Positions 26,390-35,058 are shown, numbered from the stretch's first letter. The stretch is 64,000 bases of DNA from Saccharopolyspora thermophila (GCF_014646075.1 NZ_BMMT01000005.1:62001-126000); one strand, 5' to 3'. Notes: a model not told the origin generated them from the sequence alone. A program made the numbers and translations.

Positions 26390-26907
26390 TTCGTGCCTCC
26401 CTCGACCACGTTCTGCTTGGCCGCGTCGGCCTCGTCCTTCTCGGTGACGTGCTCGGCGGCGTCCTTCTCGGCGGCGTCGGCGTCAGCCGCCTTCTCCTCG
26501 GCCGCGTCGGCGTCAGCCGGGTTCTTCTCGGCGGCGTCGGCGGTCTCGGCCGGGCCGTCGACAGAGGAGCCCTCGACGGTGCCCCTGATCTGCTCGGCGA
26601 CCGGGTCGAGGTTCCGATTCGCGTACCGCACGTACCAGGTGGTGATGGCGAACGTGGACACGAACTGCAGCAGGCCCAGCATCAGGCCGACGTTGATGTT
26701 GCCGACCAGCTTGGTGCTCATGAAGCCGTGCGCGTAGTCGGCGAGCAGCACGTAGACCAGGTACCAGGCCAGGAACAGTGCCGAGACCGGGAAGACGAAG
26801 GTGCGCAGTTTGCGCCGCAGGGCGGCGAATTCGGGGCTGCTCTGCGCTGCGGCCCAGGTTTCGGCGTCCATACCGGACCCGGACCTGCTGTGGTCCGTGG
26901 CGCTCAC
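26386..26907 (-). CDS. DUF485 membrane partner of actP with acidic repeat tail
   Basis: GTG 26907 has GGGAGGAG a few bases upstream. Two membrane helices (about residues 36-58 and 68-92) with LRTFVFPVSALFLAWYLVYV and FVSTFAITTWYVRYANRNLD define DUF485, a small family that almost always precedes actP and is thought to assist it. The last 65 residues are an unusual low-complexity tail of Ala, Glu, Asp and Lys with repeats such as AEEKAADADAAEKDAAE, probably a charged coiled-coil or disordered cytosolic extension not found in the core family. Confidence 0.87.
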   Translation of the reverse strand: MSATDHSRSGSGMDAETWAAAQSSPEFAALRRKLRTFVFPVSALFLAWYLVYVLLADYAHGFMSTKLVGNINVGLMLGLLQFVSTFAITTWYVRYANRNLDPVAEQIRGTVEGSSVDGPAETADAAEKNPADADAAEEKAADADAAEKDAAEHVTEKDEADAAKQNVVEGGTK

Positions 26908-27038
26908 GGCTCTCCTCCCACAACACAAGGCTCCGCCCCGGGTGACCGGACGGGAGCCCGCTGACCAGTTCAACGCGGGAACGCTACGTATTTCAACGAC
27001 AGCTGTGAAGGCCCGTTGGGAGTACGCAAGCTAACGAT

Positions 27039-27101
27039 CGAGTGAAGCTGAAAATCCAACTGTTGGCATCGAATTGCACCAATTTCGCAGCTTTTCACTC
27101 G
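27039..27101. promoter_or_regulatory. Nested dyads in the DUF485-actP upstream region
   Basis: Imperfect arms containing CGAGTGAAGCTGAAAA (27039-27054) and, inverted, TTTCGCAGCTTTTCACTCG (27083-27101) surround a perfect odd dyad CCAACTGTTGG (27056-27066). The region is A/T-rich and lies 130-195 bp upstream of the GTG at 26907. A regulator site, perhaps for the LytTR protein, is plausible. Confidence 0.4.
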
Positions 27102-27131
27102 TTCGTCCTATTGGACGGCGCACGCCAAACG

Positions 27132-27166
27132 TCGTGTTGATCGATCGTATTTCGGGATCAACACGA
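27132..27166 (-). terminator. Hairpin after second symporter gene
   Basis: Perfect 11-base arms TCGTGTTGATC (27132-27142) and GATCAACACGA (27156-27166) with a 13-base loop lie 26 bp beyond the stop of the minus-strand symporter at 27192. It may end that transcript, or act as an operator for actP. Confidence 0.5.
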
Positions 27167-27191
27167 TTGCGTCAAAATATCCGGCGCTCGC

Positions 27192-28940
27192 TCACGTCCG
27201 GCGCTCGTGGCGGCCTCGGGTCGGCCGCTGCTCCGGCGCGCTCGCCGACAGCCGCGTGTCCAGGAACCCGAGCCGATCGGGCGCGTGCAACCGCAGCATC
27301 ACGCGCCCCACCCCGGCGGGCACCCGGGCCTTGGTCGCCAGGCTCACCACGTACGTCACCGCGAACGCGATCGGCACCGTCACCAGCGCGGGCTGCCCGG
27401 CCAGCGTTGCCCACCAGGTGCCCGCATCCCCGGCCACGTGCGTCACCACCACCGCGACCAGCACCAGGCTGCCGCCCACCACCATGCCGCAGGCCGCGCC
27501 CGCGGCGGTGAGCCCGCGCCACCAGATGCCCAGCACCAGCACCGGGCAGAACGTGGACGCGGACATCGCGAACGCCAACCCCACGCTGCGCGTCACGTCG
27601 TAATTCTCCGTGGGCAACGCCAGCAGCGCCGGGACGAGGCAGGCCAGCACCGCCAGCAGCCGGAAGTCCAGCGTCCAGCCGCCCAGCGCATCCCGCGACG
27701 ACAGCACGCCCGCCACGCTGATCACCAGCCCGGACGACGTGGACAGAAACGCCGCGAAAGCCCCCGCGGCGGTGATCGCCGCCAGCAGGCCCCCCACCCA
27801 GTTACCCAGCATCGCGTGCGGCAGCAGCAGGACCGCCGCGTCGGCCTCACCGGTGACCAGCAGCTGCGGCACGAACAGCCGGGAAAGCAGCCCGAAGATC
27901 GTCGGGAACAGATAGAACGCACCGAGCATCGCCAGCACGTAGAACGTGGTCCGGCGGGCGCCGGTGCCGCTCGGGTTGGTGTAGAAGCGGGCCAGCACGT
28001 GCGGCAGGCCCATCGTGCCCAGGAAGGTGGCGACCAGCACCGAGTACGTCTCCAGCAGGCCGGAGATCCCGTCGTTGCCGGGCCGCAGCCAGCTGGCGTT
28101 GTCCGGTTCGGCGTCCACCACGACCGGGACCGCCGCGCCGGCCGGGAAGCGCAGCTCGGTGCCCTCACGCATCGAGTACTCGCCCGGCTGCAGGTACACC
28201 GTGTCCCCGCCCTCGGTCAGCCACACCGGTGCGGTGACCCGCAACCGCACGTCGGTGTCGATGCGCACCATGGTGTCCCGCTGGAACACCGGCGGCAGCG
28301 GCTGGTCCAGCCCCGGCTGCCGGTCCCCGCCCAGGAACACCAGGAACAGCGCGAAGGCCGGCACCGTGATCGCGAACAGCTCCACCCAGTACTGGAACGC
28401 CTGCACCAGGGTGACCGCCCGCAGCGCCCCGGTGGCCACGCAGGTCAGCACCATCACCGCCACCGCGAGAACGCCCACCTGGTACGGAAAACCCACGATC
28501 GCCGCCAGCGTCAGCCCGGCCACCTGCAACTGCGGCACCAGGTACAGCAGGCCGATCACCACCACCAGCACGGTGCACAACCAGCGCAGCCGCAGCGAAT
28601 CCAGCCGCGCCTCGGCGAAGTCCGGCAGCGTGTAGGCGCCGGAGCGGCGCATCGGCGCGGCGACGAACAGCATCAGCGCCAGGTACCCGGCCGCGAAGCC
28701 GATCGGGTACCACAGCGCGTCCACGCCCTCCTTGAGCACCAGGCCCGCGACGCCGAGGAACGAGGCCGCCGACAGAAACTCTCCCGAGATCGCCGCGGCG
28801 TTGCGCTCCTCGCGCACCAGCTTCCGCGCGGCGGTGAAGTCCGAGGTGGTGTGCGCCGACCGGGAACCCCAGATCCCGATCGCGAAGGTCGCGAGGACGA
28901 TCAGCACGACACCGAACAGGGACCAGGCGTTCGAGACCAT
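27192..28940 (-). CDS. Sodium:solute symporter with extracytoplasmic insert
   Basis: A second symporter of 582 residues, related to the ActP/MctC branch: FTAARKLVREERNAAAISGE, FLSAASFLGVAGLVL, MGLPHVLARFYTNPSGTGAR and a sodium-site core. Unlike the actP product it has an insert of roughly 80 residues after the sixth span (from QPGLDQPLPPVFQRDTMV to about DNASWLRPGNDG), rich in beta-type sequence and predicted outside the membrane. It closes a run regulator-small membrane protein-symporter, with gaps of 16 and 26 bp. A monocarboxylate substrate is inferred. Confidence 0.88.
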   Translation of the reverse strand: MVSNAWSLFGVVLIVLATFAIGIWGSRSAHTTSDFTAARKLVREERNAAAISGEFLSAASFLGVAGLVLKEGVDALWYPIGFAAGYLALMLFVAAPMRRSGAYTLPDFAEARLDSLRLRWLCTVLVVVIGLLYLVPQLQVAGLTLAAIVGFPYQVGVLAVAVMVLTCVATGALRAVTLVQAFQYWVELFAITVPAFALFLVFLGGDRQPGLDQPLPPVFQRDTMVRIDTDVRLRVTAPVWLTEGGDTVYLQPGEYSMREGTELRFPAGAAVPVVVDAEPDNASWLRPGNDGISGLLETYSVLVATFLGTMGLPHVLARFYTNPSGTGARRTTFYVLAMLGAFYLFPTIFGLLSRLFVPQLLVTGEADAAVLLLPHAMLGNWVGGLLAAITAAGAFAAFLSTSSGLVISVAGVLSSRDALGGWTLDFRLLAVLACLVPALLALPTENYDVTRSVGLAFAMSASTFCPVLVLGIWWRGLTAAGAACGMVVGGSLVLVAVVVTHVAGDAGTWWATLAGQPALVTVPIAFAVTYVVSLATKARVPAGVGRVMLRLHAPDRLGFLDTRLSASAPEQRPTRGRHERRT

Positions 28941-28966
28941 CGCACCGACCTAGCGTCCGTTGTCCA

Positions 28967-29374
28967 CTACTGCTCCACCATGTGGATGAAGTCGCGCTCG
29001 TGCCGCTCCGCGCTGCGCATGCACAGATACCCCACCAGCAGCAGGAACGGGTAGGCCAGCACGCCCAGCAGCAGCCACGGCAACCGGATGCCCAGCACCT
29101 GGACGTCACCGAGCCCCGGCATCACCCAGAACAGTACGGGTAGGCCGAATAGCGCCACGATGACCAGCCCGGCCAGCAGCAGGGCGCTGCGCAGCTGGAC
29201 CTTCACCAGGTGCTTGACCAGCACCTCGCCGACGCTGGTCTGCTCCTCCAGTTCCATGATGGTGCGGGCGACCTGCCGGGTCCGGCGGTCGGCGAGCACG
29301 ACCCGCTTGCGCCGCGGTCGGGGGGTGGTCTCCCCGAGTCTGGCGCGGATGTCGAAGCCGTGGTCGCCGCTCAT
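28967..29374 (-). CDS. Two-span membrane protein between LytTR regulator and symporter
   Basis: A 135-residue protein with a basic cytosolic N-terminus (about 60 residues, including VVLADRRTRQVARTIMELEE) and two membrane helices (about 63-85 and 97-118), ending in a charged tail. It occupies the place the DUF485 protein has before actP, so it may be the accessory subunit of the symporter at 27192. I do not recognise a named family. Confidence 0.72.
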   Translation of the reverse strand: MSGDHGFDIRARLGETTPRPRRKRVVLADRRTRQVARTIMELEEQTSVGEVLVKHLVKVQLRSALLLAGLVIVALFGLPVLFWVMPGLGDVQVLGIRLPWLLLGVLAYPFLLLVGYLCMRSAERHERDFIHMVEQ

Positions 29375-29390
29375 GTGCCTGGACCGCGGG

Positions 29391-30218
29391 TCACGACGAG
29401 CCCCAGTTCTGCCGCGGCGCGCGCACCAGCCGGTCCTTGAGCTCGCGGGTGTGCCGCCGGCTGACCGGGAGTTCCTTCGGCGGACCGCCGCCGAGCACCA
29501 CGGAGTAGCCTGACGATGACATGCGCAGCTCGGTGACCAGCGGCAGCGACACCAGATACGAGCGGTGGATCCGCAGGAATCCGGCCTCGGCCCAGCGTTC
29601 TTCCAACTGCGCCAGGGGGATTCGCACCAGGTGCGAGCCGTCGGTGGTGTGCAGGCGCGCGTAGTCGCCCTGCGCCTCCACCCAGCGCACGTGTTTGCGC
29701 GGGATCATCTTGGTCGTTCCGGCCAGTTCCACCGGGATGACCTCGTCGTCGTCCGGGGCGGCCTCGATCGCACGGGCACCCTTCGCCGCCTGGAGCTTGT
29801 TCTTCTCGATGGTGCGCAGCGCCCGGTCGACCCGTTCGGCGTTGGCGGGCTTCATGATGTAGTCCAGCGCCCCGACCTCGAATGCCTCCAGCGCGTTCTC
29901 CTCGTGCCCGGTGATGAACACCAGGGCCGGCGGGTTGCGGAAGGCGGTGAGCACCCGGGCCAGTTCCATCCCGCTGAGCCCCGGCATGGACACGTCCGCA
30001 AACACGGCGTCCACAATGGACTCATCCTGGTCCCGGCGGCCGATCAGCTCCGGATCATCGCTGCGCAGCAACCGCAGTGCCTCGGCCGCGTCGAAGGCGG
30101 TCAGCACCCGCCCGACCCTCGGGTTGTTGCCGAGCAGGTACTTCATCTCGTCCAGCCCGGCCATCTCGTCGTCGACGGCCAGGACGACGAGCCCCCCGGA
30201 ACTCTCTCGCGTACTCAC
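29391..30218 (-). CDS. LytTR-family response regulator
   Basis: GTG 30218 begins STRESSGGLVVLAVDDEMAG. The receiver (about residues 10-130) has DDE, phospho-acceptor Asp in VFADVSMPGLSG and Lys in IMKPANAERV. An unusually long loop (LIGRRDQDESI) precedes the acceptor strand. The LytTR DNA-binding domain (about 165-268) has IPRKHVRWVEAQGDYARLHT and FLRIHRSYLVSL. With the LytS-type kinase upstream it resembles the pyruvate-sensing BtsSR/YpdAB pairs of E. coli, which control carboxylate transporters; here two symporters follow. Confidence 0.93.
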   Translation of the reverse strand: MSTRESSGGLVVLAVDDEMAGLDEMKYLLGNNPRVGRVLTAFDAAEALRLLRSDDPELIGRRDQDESIVDAVFADVSMPGLSGMELARVLTAFRNPPALVFITGHEENALEAFEVGALDYIMKPANAERVDRALRTIEKNKLQAAKGARAIEAAPDDDEVIPVELAGTTKMIPRKHVRWVEAQGDYARLHTTDGSHLVRIPLAQLEERWAEAGFLRIHRSYLVSLPLVTELRMSSSGYSVVLGGGPPKELPVSRRHTRELKDRLVRAPRQNWGSS

Positions 30219-30507
30219 AGCATCGCCACATCCTGCCGCGCCCACCGCGCACCGTCCATGAGCGGGCGTACCTCCCACCCGCCGGGGCGCAGCGCCGCGT
30301 CCAGTCCAACAAGTGAGATATCAGTCACGCCCGCCAACAAAACTAGTTGTTCACGGAACGCGCAGGACAGCAGGGGGTGCGAGGCGCAGAATCCGGCTCA
30401 ATGGATCGATTTTTCGTCCAAACGGCCGATCAAGTCGCGGCCGAATGAGTGACGCGAACCCGACGTGATCCACGCAGCCCCGAACACGCCGGTTACGGTC
30501 CGCTCGG

Positions 30508-31416
30508 TCAGAGCCCGAACCGGTTCCACAGGGCGCGGTGCTCCAACGCCTCCACCGCGGAGAGCACTCCATCAGCCACGGCACCGCGGCCGAACCGCAC
30601 CGACGACGCGACGCCCAGCCGCGCCAGCAACGGCTTGCGCGACTCCACCGTCGTCAGGTGCGCGTCCGGGAACTTACGCTTCACCACCTCGCGCAGCGTG
30701 CCCAGGCCGTCGACCAGACCCAGGGACTCGGCTTTCGCGCCCGTCCACACCTCGCCGGAGAACAGCTCCTCGTCCGAGCCGTTCAGCCGGGAACCGCGGC
30801 GCTTGCGCACCCACTCGCGGAACTGCTCGTGCAGCTCGTCCTGCAGGCCCCGCAACCACCGCACGTCCTCCTCCTTCTCCGGGCGGAACGGGTCCAGCCG
30901 GACCTTGTGCTCACCGGCGGCGTGCACCCGGCGCTCCACGCCGATCTTCGCCAGCAGGCCGTCCAGCCCGAAGCTCGCGCTGACCACGCCCACGGACCCG
31001 ACCATCGACGTCGGGTGCGCGTAGATCTCGTCCGCCGCGCACGCCAGCCAGTAGCCGCCGGAGGCCGCGACATCCTCGCAGAACGCCAGCACCGGCACCT
31101 GCTTCTCCTCGGCCAGGCCGCGGATCCGGTCGGCCACCAGCGCCGACTGGGTCGCGGCGCCGCCCGGGGAGTTGATCGACAGCGCCACGGCGCTCAGCCG
31201 GTCGTGCCCGAAGGCGCGCGTCAGCGCGGTTTCCACGGTCTGCAGCGAGATCATCGGCCGGGTCATCGGCGACGGCGTCGGGGTGATGACGCCGTGCAGC
31301 TTGACCACGGCCACCACCGGCCCGCGCTCGGCACGCTCGGCCAGCTTGCCGGGCAGCTTCGCGGACAGCTTCCCGGTCAACAGGTCGGTGAACTTCTGTG
31401 GCGCCTTCTCGTCCAT
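30508..31416 (-). CDS. sppA: Signal peptide peptidase SppA-type serine protease (S49)
   Basis: A single-domain S49 protease of 302 residues. The nucleophile lies in DVAASGGYWLACAADE, and the general-base Lys probably in AGEHKVRLDPFRPEKEED; SINSPGGAATQSALVADRI is the oxyanion region. It lacks an obvious N-terminal membrane anchor, though KLHGVITPTPSPM begins the core directly, so it may be peripheral. It sits 9 bp after the kinase gene and before the regulator gene, apparently in the same transcript, an odd place for a protease. Confidence 0.92.
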   Translation of the reverse strand: MDEKAPQKFTDLLTGKLSAKLPGKLAERAERGPVVAVVKLHGVITPTPSPMTRPMISLQTVETALTRAFGHDRLSAVALSINSPGGAATQSALVADRIRGLAEEKQVPVLAFCEDVAASGGYWLACAADEIYAHPTSMVGSVGVVSASFGLDGLLAKIGVERRVHAAGEHKVRLDPFRPEKEEDVRWLRGLQDELHEQFREWVRKRRGSRLNGSDEELFSGEVWTGAKAESLGLVDGLGTLREVVKRKFPDAHLTTVESRKPLLARLGVASSVRFGRGAVADGVLSAVEALEHRALWNRFGL

Positions 31417-31425
31417 GCCACGACG

Positions 31426-32679
31426 TTACCGGCTCGGCTGCGGCTCGGCCGCCAGCCCGACCCCCGGCTCGTCGATCGACTGCGGCGGCACCGGCCGCAC
31501 GCCCGGCGCGAACTTGGGAACCCGCATGATGACCTTCATGCCCGCCCCCTTCTCGGTCTCCACGACCAGCCCGTAGTCGTTGCCGAAGGTGGCCCGCATC
31601 CGGTTGTTGATGTTGCCCAGGCCCACGTGGGCACCGGTGAGGTGCGCGTTGGTCAGCTCCGCGTCGAGCCGCTCCGGGTCCATCCCGATGCCGTCGTCGT
31701 CGACGCTGATCAACGCCTCCGTGCCGCGGTCCTCGGCGATCACCGTGACCGTGCCGCCGCCGGGCTTGTTCGCCAACCCGTGCCGGACCGCGTTCTCCAC
31801 CAGCGGCTGCAGCGCCAGGAACGGCACCACCACCGGCAGCACCTCGGGCGCGATCTTGAGCTGCACCTTCAGCCGGTCCGGGCCGAACCGGGCCCGCTCC
31901 AGCGTCAGGTATCGGTCGATGTTGCGGATCTCGTCGGCCAGCGTGGTGTAGAGGCCGCTGGTGCGGAACGAGTAGCGGGTGAAGTCGGCGAACTCCTGCA
32001 GCAGGTCCCGCGCGTGCTCCGGGTCGGTGCGGATGAGCGAGCCGATGGTGTTCAGCGCGTTGTAGATGAAGTGCGGGGAGATCTGCGCCCGCAGCGCCCG
32101 GACCTCCGCCTTGGCCAGCCGCTCCTTGGACTCCTGCAGCTCGGCCAGCTCCAGCTGGGTGGACACGTGGTTGGCGACCTCGGCGGCGGCCCGCAGCAGC
32201 CGCTTGCGGTCGCCGGCCGCGATCACCGCCAGGGCGCCGCGGTTCTCGCCCTCGACCTCCAGCGGGACGACGACCGCGTGCCGCATCGGGCATGGCCGCT
32301 GGTCGCAGGTCACGTCGCCGTGGTCGAGGAACTCGCGTTTGCCGGTGCGCAGCACCTGCTCGATCTTGGTCCGCAGGTCCGCGTAGTGGTGGTTGGCTTC
32401 GCCGTCCCAGCTGAGTAGGGTGCCATCGGCGTCGATGATGCCGACGGCCACGCAGGCCAGCAGTTCCCGCAGGTGCGGCGCGGTCTTGTCGGCGGACTCC
32501 TGGGTCATGCCCTGCCGCAGGTAGGGGGCGGCGCTCGTGACCCGGTGCAGAGCCGCCAGCGTGGCGTCCTCCACAGAGGTGCTGACCCGGCGGGCGCGGC
32601 ACAGCAGCACGAACATCCCGAGCACGGCGATCGCGGCGAAGGTGGTCAGCACGGTCCGCTCTGTCAACAGCTCCGGCAC
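31426..32679 (-). CDS. LytS-type sensor histidine kinase
   Basis: An N-terminal membrane helix (about residues 8-27) is followed by a GAF-like sensor (about 70-165) and a His_kinase domain with LRAQISPHFIYNALNTIGSL, the His being phospho-acceptor, and a HATPase domain (LVENAVRHGL, DDDGIGM). The sensor carries a CDQRPCPMRH motif whose two cysteines could bind metal or act as a redox switch. GTG 32679 is preferred over TTG 32694, but neither has a good ribosome-binding site. Its partner is the LytTR regulator at 29391-30218. Confidence 0.9.
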   Translation of the reverse strand: MPELLTERTVLTTFAAIAVLGMFVLLCRARRVSTSVEDATLAALHRVTSAAPYLRQGMTQESADKTAPHLRELLACVAVGIIDADGTLLSWDGEANHHYADLRTKIEQVLRTGKREFLDHGDVTCDQRPCPMRHAVVVPLEVEGENRGALAVIAAGDRKRLLRAAAEVANHVSTQLELAELQESKERLAKAEVRALRAQISPHFIYNALNTIGSLIRTDPEHARDLLQEFADFTRYSFRTSGLYTTLADEIRNIDRYLTLERARFGPDRLKVQLKIAPEVLPVVVPFLALQPLVENAVRHGLANKPGGGTVTVIAEDRGTEALISVDDDGIGMDPERLDAELTNAHLTGAHVGLGNINNRMRATFGNDYGLVVETEKGAGMKVIMRVPKFAPGVRPVPPQSIDEPGVGLAAEPQPSR

Positions 32680-32805
32680 AACATCAATCTTCAACTACCA
32701 CAACGCGGGGAATCAAGGCGACTACGCTCAGTGCACAGTTTCCGTCGGTGAGCGGCACCTCGCCCTTCCGTCCAGCGAAAATACGCGGCTCGACCAGCGG
32801 CACCG

Positions 32806-32845
32806 TGCACAACCGACCGAGTTGTCCACAGGTTGTGGACAACTC
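32806..32845. repeat. DnaA-box-like inverted pair at the fpg terminus
   Basis: Perfect 12-base arms GAGTTGTCCACA (32819-32830) and TGTGGACAACTC (32834-32845) with a GGT loop each contain the actinobacterial DnaA box TTGTCCACA; a third near-match CGTGCACAA lies at 32805-32813. The hairpin overlaps the stop codon of the minus-strand glycosylase gene, so it could also be its terminator. Confidence 0.6.
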
Positions 32846-33695
32846 ACTTGAGCAGGCGGGACAGCCGCCGATCGGCGAGCGGTCTGCCCCCGGTCTGGCA
32901 CGTCGCGCAGTACTGCATCGAGCGATCCGCGAACGACACCTCACGCACCACGTCACCGCACACCGGGCACGGCAACCCGGTACGCCCGTGCACCCGCAGC
33001 CCCGACCGCTTCTCCGCCTTCAACCGGGCCGCGTCCTGCCGCAGCGCCCGCTGCACGGCATCCCGCAGGATCTCCCGCATGCTCGCGTGCAACCGCTCGA
33101 CCGCAGCATCGTCGAGCCGACCCGCCGTCGCGAACGGCGACACCTTCGCGGCGTGCAGGATCTCGTCGGAATAGGCATTGCCGATCCCGGCCAGCGCCGA
33201 CTGGTCGGTGAGCAGCGTCTTGATCCGCTCCGACCGCCCGGCCAGGATGGTGGCCAACGCGTCCCGGTCCACGTCCACCGCGTCCGGCCCCAGCCTCGCG
33301 ATCCCCGGCACCTCGTCGGGTGCGGAAACCACCCACACCGCGAGCTTCTTCTGCGTCCCGGCCTCGGTCAGGTCGAAACCCGGACCACCCAGATGCACCC
33401 GCAACGCAATCGGCCCCCGTCCCGGCTTCGGCGGCACCGGCGACAACTCGTCCACCCACCGCAACCACCCGGCCCGGGCCAGGTGGCACACCAGGTGCAG
33501 CCCGTCGCAGTCCAGATCCAGGAACTTCCCGCGGCGCACCGCACCGGTGACCGGCCGACCATGCAGCTCCGTCCATGGCGGGCTCGCGGTCTTCAACACG
33601 CTCATGGACGCCACGTCGACGCGGGCCACGGTGCGGCCCACGGCGTGGTCGCGGAGGTGCTGGGCCAACGCCTCCACCTCGGGGAGTTCCGGCAC
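32844..33695 (-). CDS. Fpg/Nei-family DNA glycosylase
   Basis: Starting at the second of two adjacent GTGs (33695) gives Met-Pro-Glu-Leu-Pro-Glu, leaving the N-terminal Pro nucleophile and Glu that the chemistry requires. The N-terminal beta domain, H2TH region (about 130-220, LTDQSALAGIGNAYSDEILH) and C-terminal zinc finger (CPVCGDVV and YCATCQTGG) are complete at 283 residues. The enzyme removes oxidised bases and cleaves the strand. LAGIGNAYSDEIL is closer to the actinobacterial Nei/Fpg-like group than to MutM, so substrate choice is uncertain. Confidence 0.93.
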   Translation of the reverse strand: MPELPEVEALAQHLRDHAVGRTVARVDVASMSVLKTASPPWTELHGRPVTGAVRRGKFLDLDCDGLHLVCHLARAGWLRWVDELSPVPPKPGRGPIALRVHLGGPGFDLTEAGTQKKLAVWVVSAPDEVPGIARLGPDAVDVDRDALATILAGRSERIKTLLTDQSALAGIGNAYSDEILHAAKVSPFATAGRLDDAAVERLHASMREILRDAVQRALRQDAARLKAEKRSGLRVHGRTGLPCPVCGDVVREVSFADRSMQYCATCQTGGRPLADRRLSRLLK

Positions 33696-33741
33696 CACCC
33701 CAGTGTGCCGTACGAGCCCGACACACCGGGCCGGCGCAAAC

Positions 33742-34179
33742 TCACTCCACCGGCTGCAGGCCGCCGTTCATGTCCGGCTCCGCGTACAACTCGATGTGCC
33801 GCGCCACCTTGGACATCTCCTGGCGCACGCTGACGAACCCGCGCACGACCCCCACCCAGGTCTCCGGCGGGTGCTCGTCCTGGTCGCCGGGCGTCGCCGC
33901 GGTGATCGTCCACGGCCGCCGCAGCACCCAGCGCACCGGGAAGAACAGCACCGCCGCCACCAGCAGCAGGACCAGCCAGCCTGGCACCACCACCTCGGCG
34001 GGCGTCCACACCACGAACATCACAACCAGGAACACGAACACCGCGCCCATCAGGAACGCGGGCGCCGACCCCCCGTTCACGTCGTGCTCGAACTCGTCCG
34101 CCGAAATCGGGTTGGACCACTCCAGGTCCGCCCTGATGGTCCACTCGCGGCCGTCGGAGCCCCGCACCACCCGGTTCAT
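33742..34179 (-). CDS. Two-span membrane protein (DUF983-like)
   Basis: ATG 34179 has GGGGAGG six bases upstream, so the longer frame is not needed. The protein opens NRVVRGSDGREWTIRADLEW, has paired membrane helices (about residues 41-60 and 65-83), and a cytosolic C-terminus with TWVGVVRGFVSVRQEMSKVA. I recall this pattern as an actinobacterial DUF983 family, but the function is unknown. It lies between fpg and a sigma factor on the same strand. Confidence 0.7.
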   Translation of the reverse strand: MNRVVRGSDGREWTIRADLEWSNPISADEFEHDVNGGSAPAFLMGAVFVFLVVMFVVWTPAEVVVPGWLVLLLVAAVLFFPVRWVLRRPWTITAATPGDQDEHPPETWVGVVRGFVSVRQEMSKVARHIELYAEPDMNGGLQPVE

Positions 34180-34361
34180 CGTCGCCTCCCCGCCCACCCG
34201 GGCTGGTCGCCTCGCCACATGTCTCGCCACTCGACACCGTCGGTCACCGAGCGTGAAGCAACGGTACCGCGCGCGTCATGAGCCTGACGGGTGACAGTCC
34301 GCGCCCCGCAGGCTCGTTTCGCGCGACCATTGTCGATCAAGGCGAGCGATCGGGCCAGCCG

Positions 34362-34943
34362 TCATGACCGCCGCACACACGGGGAGTCCGCCGCCTGCCG
34401 GTACGCCTCCCGCAGGCCACGCCGCGCGCGGTGTGCCAGCACCGCGGTCGCGTTCGGCGTCAACCCCAGCTGGCCGGCGATGCTGGCCGGGCGGTGCCCC
34501 TCCACTTCCGTGGCCCACAGCACCTCCCGCCACCGAGCGGGCAACCGGTGGAACGCGCGGGCCAGCAACTCGCCCTCCGCCTGCACCGCCTGGTGGTCCC
34601 GCTGCCGCGGGGCGTACTCGCCGAGCTGTTCGGAGTTCATCAACTCGTCCCGCCGGGCAGCCGCCCACTCCCCGAGCACCCGCCGCACCACCGTGAGCAG
34701 GTAGGTGCGGATCGCGTCCCGCGGCCCATGCCCGGTGCGGACCGCGCGCAACACCCGCATGAACACCTCGGCCACCACGTCATCCACGTCGATGCCCGGC
34801 CGCGGCATGCTCAACGCGAACCGCCGCACCGCGGGCGCGTGCCGCCGGTACAGGTCGCCGTAGGCGCGGTCGTCCCCGGCCCGCAGCCGCTCCAGCAACA
34901 CCCGATCGTCCGACGACAACCCCCCACCGACGACTTCGCTCAT
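34362..34943 (-). CDS. ECF-type RNA polymerase sigma factor
   Basis: Region 2 (about residues 28-95: RAGDDRAYGDLYRRHAPAVR, PGIDVDDVVAEVFMRVLRAV) and region 4 (about 130-180: FHRLPARWREVLWATEVEGH, LGLTPNATAVLAHRARRGLR) define a sigma-70 family factor. ATG 34943 is eight bases after GGAG, better spaced than the ATG at 34949. The typical anti-sigma gene is missing; the last residues do not form a regulatory extension. It is divergent from the PPOX gene. Confidence 0.9.
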   Translation of the reverse strand: MSEVVGGGLSSDDRVLLERLRAGDDRAYGDLYRRHAPAVRRFALSMPRPGIDVDDVVAEVFMRVLRAVRTGHGPRDAIRTYLLTVVRRVLGEWAAARRDELMNSEQLGEYAPRQRDHQAVQAEGELLARAFHRLPARWREVLWATEVEGHRPASIAGQLGLTPNATAVLAHRARRGLREAYRQAADSPCVRRS

Positions 34944-35002
34944 CCCCATGTCTCCCCCCAGCCGCCGGACGCCGCACCGCGCGCGCCACCAGCGGACATC
35001 GA

Positions 35003-35008
35003 TACCGT
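35003..35008 (+). promoter_or_regulatory. Candidate -10 for PPOX gene
   Basis: TACCGT would place the transcript start near 35014, where an in-frame GTG also lies. The better-supported coding start is GTG 35059, which has GGAGG at 35049-35053. Confidence 0.3.
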
Positions 35009-35058
35009 GGGACGTGCCCGGACCGCGGTGGTCCCAGGCCCAGCACCCGGAGGTCGAC

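Noticed and set aside
26908-27191. Riboswitch upstream of DUF485-actP
   Set aside because: The dyads do not match any riboswitch consensus I know and the distance to the start is long; treated as protein-binding or terminator structures.
30341-30348. AACTAGTT palindrome between SppA and the LytTR gene
   Set aside because: Only eight bases of symmetry in A/T-rich DNA; too short to support a site.
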